In this document: one piece after another, positions 44,249 through 56,549 of the stretch | Layout of the letters: every line of letters begins with the position of its first letter | Numbering within the stretch: the first letter of the stretch is position 1 | Assembly: GCA_033297205.1 (NCBI GenBank) | Contig: MU859070.1 | Span: forward strand, 1 to 64,000 | Direction of reading: 5' to 3' | DNA from: Pseudoneurospora amorphoporcata | Lineage: Eukaryota > Ascomycota > Sordariomycetes > Sordariales > Sordariaceae | Length of the DNA: 64,000 bases | Program-made: the position numbers and the translations under genes | The notes under the pieces: generated by a model | What the model was told of the DNA's origin: nothing | What the model saw: the letters and a program-made list of their open reading frames with translations, nothing else | Databases searched by the model: none

Positions 44249-45785
44249 GTTGGCGGTTTGGGTTGGGTTTATTTCGATGTGTGTTTATATGTGAAACGAC
44301 TTCTTGCGAGCGGGCAGTGTTGTACTGCTTTTTTGGGTCAAAGTTTGAATACGATAGCGTTGTTCTCGTCTCGATCTTCTTCAACCGAATTGCTGGTAAA
44401 AGTTTGGTTCTTCGAGAAAAAGATTGGATTGCTTCCACGCAGGTCCGGGCCGTTTAGGTTCGTTCTGAAAGTGGAGGAAAATGGCACTCTCTTCGACCAA
44501 CAGGAAGCGGTTTGACGTGTCCGGAGAAGGGCGGGAAGAATGTTGTGAGCTGAATGAGTTTCCTCTTTCAGGATTCGAAATCTGCAAAGCGATTGACAGA
44601 CATATGTATCCGCTGTCTCTTGAATTGCTGCCGTGGCACGTCTGGAACGCGTTGTCACCACACTTCAAGACTCGCTCGACCTTGTTGCAGGTATAAGTGA
44701 ACGGTAGCAGGATAAAATGAAACTCGGTTGAGATTGGAGAGGGGATGGGTTCTCTCGAAACCTATCATGCCTTTGCCAGCCCAAACAGTGCCGACATTCC
44801 CAAGGATAGTAGCCCTATGGCCAGTACGTAATTCAACCCCGTTTACGCCAGTTTCTGTTTCTCACCGCTGGAAATCCATGAGGCTGGGCTCCCTGGGGCT
44901 TGTTGAGGTCTGCGAGTGGACGCCAGGCCTCGAGACTGGACTTGGGATCGCAGGACCGTCTACCCCTGAAATTGTGACCCTTGTTCACAGTTGGGATCTC
45001 GGGCTCGGCACCCATGGCACCAACAGCAGAATGAGAGCCCAACATTGGATGGAAACCCACGAGTGGGGATTAGCGGTCACAGTGAAGCGGGGGGCGACCT
45101 TTTGGAGAAGCGAGCTCTCGACACGGGTAGAAGGTGGTTGTTGTTGTTCTTAATGACCTGAGAGAGTGAGTGCGCCTTGGACCGAGGGTTAGATGAATCA
45201 TTTGTTTATGATTGAAACTAAGACGACTACAGTGCGACACAAAACTGGGAAAGCCAAAGCATTATGTGAGATCACGACTGTTTTGGATGCTGTGTCGTAA
45301 AATCTCGAAATGACAAGGTTGAGAGAACAAGTTCAAAGCTGAGCGCTCGCCTGCGATAAGCGACGTCAACCAAATTCACTGCAGACGGTGGGGTAGTCTG
45401 TACCTGATAAGCCACACGTGGCACGGATCCAAACCGTAGAGCTTCCACTTGAACTAATTAATGACTTTTACTTCTTTGCAGATACCTACCTTAGTTTCAC
45501 TTCTTACAGTAAGCATGCCGTGATAGGTGCTACCTAAGGTATGTAACGCTGGTAAATACACATGTACAATTTGCGTAGGTAGGTACGACTTGACCGCGTA
45601 AGGCTCCATCACTGCGAGCTTGAGACTGGTCCTGCCATGCAGGGGTAGGTTAGGATGAAAGCGCAGGGCATGGACCTCATTGCCCGGCTTCCACTCTCGT
45701 TGATTCTTGCAACTTGCAACACCCCGCCATCACAAGCTCCCTTATTCTACCACTTCGCTCTTTTCCAGAATATTGATTGATCAAG
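44249..45785. other. Intergenic (divergent promoters), no supported gene
   Basis: Lies between the minus-strand gene starting at 44248 and the plus-strand PITH gene at 45786. Short frames near 44481-45153 have no recognisable features. GTAGGTAGGTAC-type repeats occur around 45580. Confidence 0.5.
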
Positions 45786-46993
45786 ATGGTGTCGGCCGCA
45801 GTCGAAATCCAGAGCCCAGCGGAATGGAGTTCCCTTCTGGATGCCACGAAAATCGTCGTGGTACTATGTAAGTCCTACTCGGCTACTCCTACCCCAGTCG
45901 CTCGAGGAAGCGATCCCCCCGTCATGAACTAGGTATCATGGTGATATCCAACTTCGCCGTTCACGTTTCTTCACGCACGATATCTCTCCCCAGAGGTGCG
46001 CGGTTCGTTAAAATGGCTTGCTGACATGGCTACTTCCCAGTTTACTCCCCCAGTAACGCGGCCTCGCTGGAAGCTATCCACATCCTCGAACACCACTCCC
46101 AAGGCCTCGAAGGGCACGGCACGGTCTTGGAGCTTGCAAAGGTTAACGTGGACGAGTTGAAGGCGATTAAGAGTGCCTACAGCATCACGCAACTCCCGAC
46201 AACCATGCTCTTTCAGAACGGCAAGGAAATCGACAAGGTTTCCGGCGACAACATTCCAAGATTGACGCACTTGATTGAGAAACTCAAACGCGCAGTTGAC
46301 TCGGCAAAGACCGAAAAGGCAAGCGGGAGCTCCAGCAGCTGGAAGGGCGCCGCCCTTCCCCGCGGATACGTGGATGTCACCGATCAGGTTGAGCTCAACC
46401 GGTCTGAACTCTTGAACGTCGACACAGACACCGGTGGCGTCCGGGTGCTTTTTTCAAGCGAAAAGCCAAGTGCCTTGTCTGGAGGCAAAGCAACCGCGAA
46501 GGATTGGGTAGAAAGTGATACCGATGACCAACTGCTGCTCTTCATGCCCTTCAAGTCCATGCTCAAGTTGCATACTCTCCAGGTTGGTTCTGCAACAGAT
46601 TTGGGTAAACGTCGAATCGCTCAACTGACGTCATCTTGCCAGATCACCTCCCTTCCCCCCACTGATGATGACGACGACGAGGCACCGATGAGGCCGAAGA
46701 CGATCAAGCTCTTTGTCAACAAGCCGCACAATCTCGGGTTCGACGAGGCAGAGGACCTTCAAGCCACGCAAGATATCGAGCTGTCAGAGAGTGACTGGAA
46801 CAAGGAAGGAACTGCCAGCATTCCTTTGCGTTACGTCCGGTTTCAAAACATCAACACCTTGGTTCTGTTTGTTGTGAATGGCGACGGTGACAGCGAGAAG
46901 GTCAGGATTGATAGGCTGAGGCTCATTGGAGAGTCAGGAGCAGCCAGAGATATGGGCAAACTGGAGAAGATCGGCGATCTCCCGGGCGAGTAG
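45786..46993 (+). CDS. Thioredoxin-like / PITH domain protein
   Basis: Related to TXNL1/PITH proteins, which bind the proteasome regulatory particle in animals and yeast. Three exons: 45786-45867, 46041-46582 and 46643-46993, with introns 45868-46040 (173 nt) and 46583-46642 (60 nt); 324 residues. Residues about 5-105 form a thioredoxin-like domain (KIVVVLFYSPSNAASLEAI, NVDELKAIKSAYSITQLPTT then MLFQNGKEIDKVSG). The usual CxxC is replaced by SPSN, so it is unlikely to be redox-active. The PITH domain spans about 115-310 (LLLFMPFKSMLKLHTLQ, IKLFVNKPHNLGFDEAED, IPLRYVRFQNINTLVLFV, RIDRLRLIG). The second intron has a weak donor (GTTGGT) and no in-frame stop; retention would insert 20 residues (VGSATDLG...) into the PITH core, so splicing is preferred. 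Confidence 0.88.
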
Positions 46994-49900
46994 AAGGGAG
47001 GTTTGACGAGGCATGGTACGGTCGGTTAGAGCGTCAGATATTGAGCATCCAGATACCACTAATATCAGACAGCAGGCGTTTTGATCGTGCCATAGGGAAC
47101 GAACATACGCATTGCAAAACATCCAGTTCCATATCCGAAGTATGAGTACGTTTTCACAGATCTATACGCCATCGAGGTGCTAGAGGCACAGTCTTGTAGC
47201 AAGTCATTTTACGCACAGCACCACGATGGTGAATGGACGGGTAGGCAAACAATATGTCGGTACAACAATATGTAAACGTACACAGCCGTGGTTGACCATG
47301 ACATCCTGATAGCCAAACATGACGTACAATCAACACGGTGACGCCAAATCAGTCGCGGAGCTGGTCTTAAGACAACTGAATGCTCGCAGTCACCAACATG
47401 ACACCAATGCCTGGTTGTTTTACGCGTAACAGTCAAATAAAGTAGCCCCAGATAAGAATGTCCGATCTCTTCATCACCATCCAGCCCTAAGGGGTTGTTT
47501 CTCGATGGACTGACTGACAAGGAAATCGGTCTGCAATATGTTTCATCTAGGCCACGACTGACGCGACGCTTTCACAGAATCCCCCGAGGGAGATGAAAAC
47601 GAAGCAACACGGGTAATGTTTTGAATGAGTCGTGACCGCCGCACGAAGAAAAAAAGAAGAGAAAAGAGGAAGGAAAAGAACGTTCGGTTGCAGGTCTTAA
47701 TAAAGCAAAATTTTAGTGGAGCGTCTGGGACAGCTTAGTCAGGATGCTTGCTCCACATCTTTGGGATTTGAGGTGGGCTCAGGATATCAAGCCAATCAAC
47801 ATTCTTCCTGGTATTTGAGGTGCTGCCAGCTGGCAGAGCATTCGGCCACTCACCTTTCGGTCTTGGCATATCTGTTGCGCCGTACAGTAGCATTCTGCGG
47901 TCAGCCAATGTCACAAGTCCGAGTCGACTTCTAAAATCTAGAATCTTGACGCCGTCCCAGGATCCCGACTCTCAGCACCAACCGACCACACACTGTCAGC
48001 GCCGCTTCCAACTGCCTACCCACTTCCACCACTGAAGCTTCGGATGCTTCAATATCGTTGGCGGGCATTGGAGTCCCCGTCCTGGTGATGTCTCCTGTCT
48101 TGTGTGACCCCTCCTCCGCGTCGAGTCCTTCATTCTTCGCAGCCACTGAGCCAGGCAATTCAGGTCCTTGGGGCCCTGACAAGCCTGACCAAAGCAGAAG
48201 CTGAACTCTTGATTGCTCACATATGGGATAGTATATTACAGCGCAAAACGACGGGCCACATCATCTCGGGTTCGATTTCCCTTTTCCTCGCCTATTGTCT
48301 TTGAAACTCTACACATGGGGCATTGCTCCGTACAGAGTGGCATCGTTTGCGCTCAAATGTGCCAGCCGAGGGAAGCATGTGTGGACGGTGTATGCTCGTT
48401 CCGCCCAGCATAACATCGTCTCTCAACTAACACATATTGTCGCCCACGCCCCGAGCCTCCAAGTCGCCGGTCGATATGAGCAAAGATTATGCGAAACAAG
48501 CATGCGAGGATCCATCAGCGCGCCAGCGTTTGGCCATCGCATAACCGTAATGACTGATCGTCATCTCCCACATCGTCTCGTGTGTGCGCGGGGTGTTCTG
48601 ATGGGACAGTCTTTGTCGTCGCTGAACTCAAGCCCAGCTACGAGCTGATCCATGGATCCTGGTGTTACCCTTCGGATGTCCCACCAATCCGTAACAATGT
48701 CCACAATGTATTGGATACTGAACAGGGCGCAAAGAGAAAGAGGCGTTCATATCGGAATTGACGCATGCTATACGATATTCCGAATAACACAATGGCATAT
48801 CCGCCGCAACTAGTTCCTACGCCTCGTCTGTTTCTACTCCATCAACTACTCAGGCCCGGAATCAGCACTAACAACTGTGCCTGTCATCCACTCCATGGCT
48901 AGACCCGGAACTGGCATTCTCAAGCCCCAAAAGCTTCAAGAGTCGGCTCTCTACTTTGATGCCACCTACAAGTAAGAGTCTAGTCATTCGCTAGTACTGT
49001 GCTATAAGCTCTGGCAGACAAGTTCAAGTAATACCCCCGCTGCCCTCGACGTCGTCTCATCGAAGCACTACGTACGCGTCCGATCCAGCCGCTTGACCCC
49101 TACCCCTCGGCTCCAACACCACCGCGTACACTGCAACTCTGTTCGACGGCACGTTACCATGGCTCCAAGCTCGGTAAGCCTGGATACTAATGAATTGAAA
49201 CGCTGCAGGCATACAAGGCGGTCTCTATATGCTAAGAATAGCTCATACCAGTCCCTAGTCATGTATCGTCCGTCTGCTTGTCCACTAATAACTAACCCAG
49301 TGTTTCTTCTGAATCGAGTCCCCTTACAGGTAAGTTCGCAATCACCTGTCTACCACCACGGTGTCCAAGGACCCCTCCAGTACGGAGTACCCTTTCATTC
49401 CGCTTCTAGGTCACCGGGACCCGTCCGAACGGCATCACTTTTCGATTCCCAATGGCCAAAGGTATGGATATCGTGGATCCCGCCCTGATTCAAGGTATGA
49501 CATGAACTTGACAAACCTCGACAATGCCTAGCGGCAACCGGCGGTCGTCAGACGATTCTTGAATCACCACCCGGCATGTTGGTGCCTGTTCTAGGTGGTC
49601 CACAGCTAGTCTAGTGTTAGAGCGTCCTCCTTGCGGCAGGTCTCGCCTCTCCATCCTAATGTGCTTGCTCCAGTCATGGGCACGCCTTACCGTGTAGAGC
49701 AACTCGCATAGCCAGGTCTCCTAGCGTTGGGCAAGTTCTGCTCTTCCTTGTTCCTAACAAGTTTTCCTAAAACGTTTGCGCACTTGGGTGTTGGCTTACC
49801 TGGCACGCCTGGTTAGCTTTAAATTGTCTCGAGACTGACGGTCGGTTCGTCACTGAAAATGGCTTGTCAAGTTGACGGAGCTGAATTTCACAGGTACGGG

Positions 49901-50465
49901 GCGAGCCCAAACTCAGATCATATGTATCTGATCCTTCGACGCATCTTTACACTCGTATCGACTTTCTCTTTCTTCCTAGCCACTTGACCGTATCAAGATT
50001 AGATGACGTGATACAATGCCCTTGTTTACGGCTTGTGACTTTCTTGATTCGCTGTTCTTAGGGCTAGTCATCAACTGGGAGATATAAGAGTTCCACGTCG
50101 TTGACACCTTATTGTGGTAAATTCCCCTCTCTATCCGAGGCCACGTTGTCGTGGCCAGTTCGTCAGCCTGTTAATAAATGGTGGTACAGACTTGGTCGGA
50201 ACACATCGAAAACGGCACTTAAGACCTTTCTGCCTCTCGAGTTACTCGTCCATTTCGAGTGTCAATTCGAATACCTGCGGTGAAAGATCGTGGAAGGCGT
50301 GACCAAACGATATCTGTCTAGGACGGTTCAGGAGCGACAACACTATCACCATTTCGCAAGACCGAATACCTCCCGACGAGTTCTGTGAATTCTATTTGTC
50401 TTCCAAGTGAAGACTCTCGCAATCGGCAGCTACATTCAGCACGATACGAATAAACAGCACTCACA
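46994..50465. other. 3.5-kb stretch without a supported gene
   Basis: Contains the 3' UTR of the PITH gene and the promoter of the 2EXR gene. Short frames occur on both strands (for example 48295-48648 and 49093-49488) without domains. A short ATG-initiated frame at 48895-48987 (MARPGTGILKPQKLQ...) stops at once and was not accepted as a gene. Confidence 0.45.
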
Positions 50466-51470
50466 ATGCATTATGATCATTACGGCGCCCATCAGTGCTG
50501 TCCAGTCAACTCGATGGAGAAATTTACCAACTTCCAACGGCTACCGGCCGAGTTGCGAAACATCATATGGGAGTTCTCTTTGCCAGAACCACGGGTCTAC
50601 GAGGTTTTAGATGCACCAAACTCAAAGCAAAAGACCCCTCCCCATGAAGGTTTGATGTTTGCCAACATCCATCCAGAACCTCCGCCAGCCTTAGCAGCCG
50701 TGTGTCGCGAGAGTCGATCTTTTGTTCTTCACAACTACAAGCCTTTGACATTGGGGAGGACAACCAAATATGTCGACCTGTCTCGAGATGTCCTCCTTCT
50801 TGAGCCGTACCTACTCGTCAAGAGGCTTCATCGCACTCTCCATTTCATGAGCCAAATCCCGCTTCTTCGAGATAACATCAACCGCCTCGCGCTCGGGACA
50901 TCCTACGGCATCTACACGGGTATCTGCCATCCAGTATTGAGCTGGAAGGTATCCAAGACCAATATGGGAAAATTGCTTACCAACCTGGCGAAGTTTCCAC
51001 GACTCAAGGTCCTCATTTTCATCGTGCACCAGGAGTTTCAATTCGAGTTCGACTTTCGGTTCCCCGGCACCATGACACCCATCCCCAATCATCCACTCCA
51101 ACACTCCGTTTCGACCACTCTGCAACCTCTCTTCACAACTGGACCTACTGCCACTGGATTTCCGTCCCCCATCAGCAGCGGTAGCAGCAGCATCATTTCA
51201 CCGCCAAGATTATCATCAAGCAATCCCATCCCGACGCTCGCAGAGCCAGCCAGCAATGGTCTGCATTTTGATTCCACCAGCTGCAACAGGAATGGCAACA
51301 ACAACAAGAACACCATCGCAAACCGCAGTAGTGGCCTCTACACACCACCAACCTCATCATCGTTGGCATTCCCGTCTCTTCCACCGCCGCCACCATATCC
51401 TTATCATCAACACCCGAACACAGCTCACTTACCACCACCTCTCCCCCCCCTCCCTTTACTCCTCCAACAA

Positions 51471-51505
<35 letters not shown>

Positions 51506-52328
51506 CCAACACCAACAATCTCAACCGCCTCCTCAACCACAACGTCCCCAACTAGTCCACCAAGCCTACCGCTTCAAATTCGACATCGAAGCCAACATCA
51601 ACCACGCTCCTCGACGGCCGCACCTCAACGAACTGCTTTATTACCCGCTTGACATAGAGGTCGAGCAGGACAAAGATAACGATGGAGATGGTGAGAATTT
51701 CGATTATTATAACTTCAGTGGCATCAGCGGGAGCGGCAACAACGCCAACACCAGCAGCAACAACCCTGGATGGATGAACAACTACGACGAAGACGTAACA
51801 GGAGACGTACGAATAGGAGGAAGAGATAATGGAGGCGGAGGCAGTGGCGAGTGGTCCGATCCCTGGCCGACCAACGACGACTGGCGACGATTTCGACGAC
51901 GGTTTCAAAGGGCTGTGAGGCAGAGTTTGGAGGTTATGGAACGGAATAGGTTGGCTTGTTTGGCTGCTGCTGCTGCCGCTGCCGAGGCTGAGAACGAAAA
52001 CAGTGGTAGTAAAAATCAAGTTGGAAAAGGTGGGAAAGGGAACAGCAGTGGTAGCGGACGGGGAAGGAGATCTGGGAAGGGATCGACGACGACAACCACA
52101 AAAGCCATCGAGAAGAGCGGCAGCGGTGGCCGTGCTGTTGCTCCTAGTAAGGAGGCAGAATGGGAATGGGAAAGACAAAGAGAAAGGGATTCCTTTTTGG
52201 GACTGGGACGGGGAGGGATGTCAGGGACGTCAAGGGGGAAGGTAGCGAAGCATGCTACGAGGATTCGGGTACCGGCTATCAAGGGGGCGAGTTTGCTTTG
52301 GCGGTATACAAGGGGCGGGTATGTGTGA
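50466..52328 (+). CDS. 2EXR domain protein with polyglutamine tract
   Basis: Single exon, 620 residues. The N-terminal about 240 residues match the fungal 2EXR type: FTNFQRLPAELRNIIWEFSL with PEPRVYEV, then ALAAVCRESRSFVLHNYKPL, KYVDLSRDVLLLEP and FPRLKVLIFIVHQEFQFEF. The family is abundant in filamentous ascomycetes and F-box-like in the first helix; its function is unknown. The middle (residues about 210-400) is Ser/Pro/His-rich with a run of 13 Gln at 51465-51503. The C-terminus is Gly/Asn/Ser-rich and then basic, with an Ala run (AAAAAAAEAENE) and GGKGNSSGSGRGRRSGKGS. The many trinucleotide runs suggest fast expansion. The stop at 52326-52328 follows a plausible ending (LLWRYTRGGYV). Confidence 0.85.
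51465..51503 (+). repeat. CAA/CAG repeat encoding Gln13
   Basis: Three CAA, then nine CAG and one CAA codon inside the 2EXR gene, in the family-variable middle region. Confidence 0.93.
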
Positions 52329-54256
52329 CTGTTTACAGTTGTGTGTTGGGTAACGTGGGAGAAGGGAGGGTAGGGGAGATTTCTGTTGTCTGACAGGAGC
52401 TGTGACCTGAGGTAACGGCCGTTGGAAATGCGATGGAGTCTTGCTGGCTGGGTACGGGGTTTGACGTTTTTGGCTTACGGGGATCATCTCATGCTTCACT
52501 TGTTATGTTTGGTACAATTAGAGGGTAGGAGTATCTTCAGTCTTGCCACGCTCGGTCTGATGGGTGCAACGGTTTTACATGGACTGGCTATCCATTTACA
52601 GCACAAAGTTAGATATTACTCTTCACTCTTTCCTAGAACATGCAACTATCACCAACATCATCCATGTTTCGCCATGCGTGCAGTTCAATACCGGTTTGTT
52701 TGTTAGCTCCAGACCTCGGGTCGGCTCTTCCAGGCATATTCATGCCTGACTGACTCGTTTAGTCTCTTCGATTGATGCGTAATCTTGTATATGCTGTTTC
52801 CGAAATGCAATATATTATATTCAGTCTTCTTGGTACCTTTTCCAACCGCTCTCAACTATTCAATTTTTGTCCTAAGAGCTTTGGGACAGTTCGAGATATA
52901 TTTCATCTAGTAGACCGGGAGTACCAAACTAACAAACAAACCAGCACTGGATTATACAGGTGAAGTTCTCTGGTCGGTCACTCATGGAACTCACCGAGGC
53001 CACATACTTGATGACTACCTGACTAGTCCTTTCCACGTCCACCTACGTGTAAGTCCGAACGAAGATGGCGGGAAGTTGAGTACCCCCACCGAGTAAAGCT
53101 ATTTATATCTTGTACTACGAGGTTGGGGCACACTGCCAGCAAAATGTGTTCACATATATACATACATAGCGGGGAGATCCGGCACGGGATGACGACGCGG
53201 GACGGTATTGACCGGAAGCAAAAAAATAAGCGAGAAAACCGAAAGCCTGGGTGTCGGGTTTGGAGAGGTAGGGAAGGCTGAGCTGATCAAGTCTTTCCCA
53301 ATAGGGTGATGGCGTTGAAACTTCCCGATGACTCCAAGCATCTCTGGAAGGTCATGGATGCACTCCGCTGTGTCAAAGATACCTGGACCGTTTATTCTCA
53401 TATTTTGCTGACAACTCCAATGTAATGAACAAGACACTCAGATTACCACCGAAATGTGTCCGAGTATCCCAAGGACCGAATCACTCAGAAGCGAGACGTC
53501 AATGCTGGGTGAGTGATGAGAAAGAAGGTGTAAGTTGGTTGCCTACGTGGAACCTTCCGAATCCGGCAAGTGGTTGAATGACAAGGACGAGGATATCATG
53601 TCCATAGTATCGATCCTCGCATTTTGGAAGGGAACGGGCTGCGTTTAAGACAGCAGCGTTACAAGGCTCATATTGGATTATATGCGTAATAAGCGAAGCA
53701 GTTATAACAAGGCTGCCAAAAGATAGGTGAGGGGACATCAAACTTGTCGGGGGGGCAACAATCCCTTGGACCGTGACTTGTCTTCATACAGAACCCCGAG
53801 AATGAACCAAATTGCCAGTTTAAACCCGAACACTGAAATTCCACATGTAACCCTACAAGACCCATTTTTCTCAAGCAGGGACCAATGGGAGTTGTGCTCT
53901 ACTGACAGAAGCTGGATGCATGGCAGCTGGGAGCAACTGTCACAGACACGGCACGATAGCTTTCAGGACCTAGCATTGTTCACACTTCACCCAATCCGGA
54001 AGGACGGTACGTTTGCATTGCGACTTTTTCTCTTGTCAAAAGTGTCATCAGTCATCACAATTATGCTTCCAATCACGAACTTCTCATAACATTGTAGTAT
54101 TTTCACCGGTCCTCTGCCATTATTTTCACTCATTTTCGAGGACTGAGAGAACCGCGTCTGAGTGTCGCCCTCAAGGCCGAGACACTAGAATTTAGAGATC
54201 CATCTCACTTTCACATCTCGGATACCCTACCCGGACTATATACGCTTCTTCTCGAG
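52329..54256. other. Intergenic, no supported gene
   Basis: Between two plus-strand genes; should contain the 2EXR 3' UTR and the MFS transporter promoter. No conserved frame or RNA structure is recognised. Confidence 0.5.
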
Positions 54257-55888
54257 ATGTCTCCCAACGCATCCCCGCATGGGGAAAGACCTCCCAAAAC
54301 CCGGAGACTATCAGTAGAGCAAGCCAGCGAGCACACCCCGCTGCTGGCAGCCGGAGACCTCGCCCCAACCGCCGACCCTGAAATATCCGAGGTCACTACG
54401 CTCATAGATGAGCCATCGAGCAGCAGCAGCAACAACGATGTTGACCCGAGTGACAAGCCTCTCCCCGTGGCTCAAATCCTTGTTTTATGCTACGCGCGAT
54501 GGGTCGAGCCCGTGGCCTTCTTCTCCATCTTCCCCTACATCAACAAAATGGCACAGGAAAACGGTAACCTGGCCGACGCCGACGTCGGTTTCTACAGCGG
54601 CCTGATCGAGTCGCTGTTCTCCTTGACACAGATGACTGTCATGATCCTGTGGGGAAGGGCCGCAGATCGGTTCGGGAGGAAGCCGGTGCTGGTGTTATCC
54701 CTGATAGGCGTCACGCTGGCGACAGCCATGTTTGGCATGGCCAAGACCATCTCGGAGATGATCATGTTTCGTTGTTTGGCCGGTGTCTTTGCGGGCACCA
54801 TTGTAACCATCCGGACGATGATTTCCGAGCACAGCACCGCCAAAACGCAGGCTCGGGCATTCAGCTGGTTTGCCTTTAGCGGAAATCTGGGGATTCTTTT
54901 TGGACCGCTGATAGGGGGCGCGTTGGCGGATCCCGCTGGACAGTACCCTAAACTCTTTCGCAATATTCAGTTCTTCAGAGACTATCCTTATGCGCTGCCT
55001 AGCTTTGCTGTGGGCGGTATCGGCGTTACTGCGGTGTTGGTTACTGCTTTCCTTGCTGAGGAGACGCTCAAGAAGGACATATTTGGCGGCGGCAGTGACA
55101 GTGAGGAGTCTGCCGGGGCCCCAGCCAAACCCAAGCCCATTAATACTTGGGAGCTTTTGAAGTCACCGGGTGTGCCCATCGTTCTCTACACATACGGTCA
55201 CATCATGCTTCTTGCATTTGCTTACACGGCGATCGTGCCCGTCTTCTGGTTCACTCGGATTGACCTCGGAGGCCTTGGATTTACACCTTTGCAGATCTCA
55301 CTCATGATGGGTCTCGGCGGCCTTGCGCAAGCAATCTGGATCCTAATCGTCTTCCCTCTCCTCCAGCATCGCATTGGCACCAACGGTGTTCTACGGGCAT
55401 GCGCGATCGCGTATCCGTTCTTCTTTGCCTTGTTGCCCTTTTTCAGTCTCCTTTTGCGCTACGGCGGCTCGACAGGCGAGACCATCTTCTGGTTTATCAC
55501 GCCGGTCCTGTTGTGTCTCGGATGTGGCGTTAGCATGTCCTTTACAGCTATCCAGCTCGCCCTCAACGATGCCTCGCCTAACCCCGTCACTCTCGGGACG
55601 CTGAACGCGTTTGCTCTGTCGCTTGTTAGCGGTGTACGATCCTTCTCGCCGGCTTTGTTCGCTAGTCTCTTTGCTATCAGCGCTCGTACACAGTGGCTGT
55701 GGGTTTATGTTATCTGGGTCTTGATGGTGCTCCTGGCGTTAGGCTTCACTGCTGTTAGTCGGATTATGCCGGATTATGATGAGCTGAGGAGGCAGAGGGA
55801 GAGACGGGAACTGGATGAGGATGACTTGATGCATGTTGGAGGAGGCGTGGCCGGAGTTACGATAGCTGCGGAGGCTTATACTGATTAA
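54257..55888 (+). CDS. Major facilitator superfamily transporter (drug:H+ antiporter type)
   Basis: Polytopic membrane transporter with 12 predicted segments, single exon, 543 residues. The first 75 residues are cytosolic and acidic/Ser-rich (HTPLLAAGD, EPSSSSSNNDVDPSDKPLP). TM1 contains ILVLCYARWVEPVAFFSIFPYI. The MFS signature after TM2 is WGRAADRFGRKPVLVLSLIG; FSGNLGILFGPLIGGALADP is the antiporter-like motif in TM5. The central loop (DIFGGGSDSEESAGAPAKPK) separates the two halves. It is most like fungal proteins related to yeast YCR023C and tetracycline-resistance-type carriers, such as ZIFL1. The substrate cannot be told from sequence. No cluster partners surround it, so a secondary-metabolite role is not supported. 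Confidence 0.93.
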   Translation: MSPNASPHGERPPKTRRLSVEQASEHTPLLAAGDLAPTADPEISEVTTLIDEPSSSSSNNDVDPSDKPLPVAQILVLCYARWVEPVAFFSIFPYINKMAQENGNLADADVGFYSGLIESLFSLTQMTVMILWGRAADRFGRKPVLVLSLIGVTLATAMFGMAKTISEMIMFRCLAGVFAGTIVTIRTMISEHSTAKTQARAFSWFAFSGNLGILFGPLIGGALADPAGQYPKLFRNIQFFRDYPYALPSFAVGGIGVTAVLVTAFLAEETLKKDIFGGGSDSEESAGAPAKPKPINTWELLKSPGVPIVLYTYGHIMLLAFAYTAIVPVFWFTRIDLGGLGFTPLQISLMMGLGGLAQAIWILIVFPLLQHRIGTNGVLRACAIAYPFFFALLPFFSLLLRYGGSTGETIFWFITPVLLCLGCGVSMSFTAIQLALNDASPNPVTLGTLNAFALSLVSGVRSFSPALFASLFAISARTQWLWVYVIWVLMVLLALGFTAVSRIMPDYDELRRQRERRELDEDDLMHVGGGVAGVTIAAEAYTD

Positions 55889-56549
55889 GTTCCTTCCGGA
55901 CATCTGGAAAAGTGATGCATGTAAGAACGTTCATAGCATCGTTCTAGACTTAAAAGCGCCTTTATTTTTTCAACACCTTCAAAGACTCGAAGCAAATTCA
56001 ATGGGCATACTGTGCAGATTATCCGTGCATATCCCGAAAGCACACTGTAGGCGATCACGTCACAGGGTCCAGTCTCGGTCTTGGGTTCCGAACCAAGCGC
56101 GCCCAACCAAACATCGTCTTTCCGTGCTGGAGAGCATTCCAAGTCGGCAGCAGACTGTCCGACGTCATAGCTTCCCTCTTCAAGCCATCCCACTATCGGC
56201 ATCCAGTTCATTCAGTCCAATCTCTCACCCGATTCGCAAACGCGTAGATAGCGTGCAGTCGAGAACCGGATGGATTACTCGAGGACCCCTCCAGCATGGC
56301 TGGACTCACCCACACCATGAAGCATCCAGCCTGTTATCATCTCGGGCCTTTCCCGCTTCCTTTCTCTTAAGCTTGCTCTCCACTCATAACACTCTTCTCT
56401 CCCGAAACTTTATTTTGGTAGGAAGATCAGGACTTGACTTGACAATCGTCGGGTGATCTTCTGTCTCTCTTGGCAGTTAACAACCTTCTGCTGTCCACAC
56501 GAGAGTTGAAGAGAATCCGGAAATATTCTTTAATCAGCTCTTTTGCTAG
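55889..56549. other. Intergenic / probable upstream exon of the next gene
   Basis: Contains the 3' flank of the MFS gene. It should contain the missing first exon of the gene starting at 56550, because that frame begins directly after a splice acceptor (TTTTGCTAG). I could not identify the exon. Confidence 0.45.

Noticed and set aside
48262..48290. GGGTTCGATTTCCC, resembling a tRNA T-arm
   Set aside because: No matching A-box, acceptor stem or anticodon arm upstream.
48895..48987. Short ATG frame MARPGTGILKPQKLQ...
   Set aside because: Stops after about 30 codons; no downstream exon in frame was found and no family was recognised.
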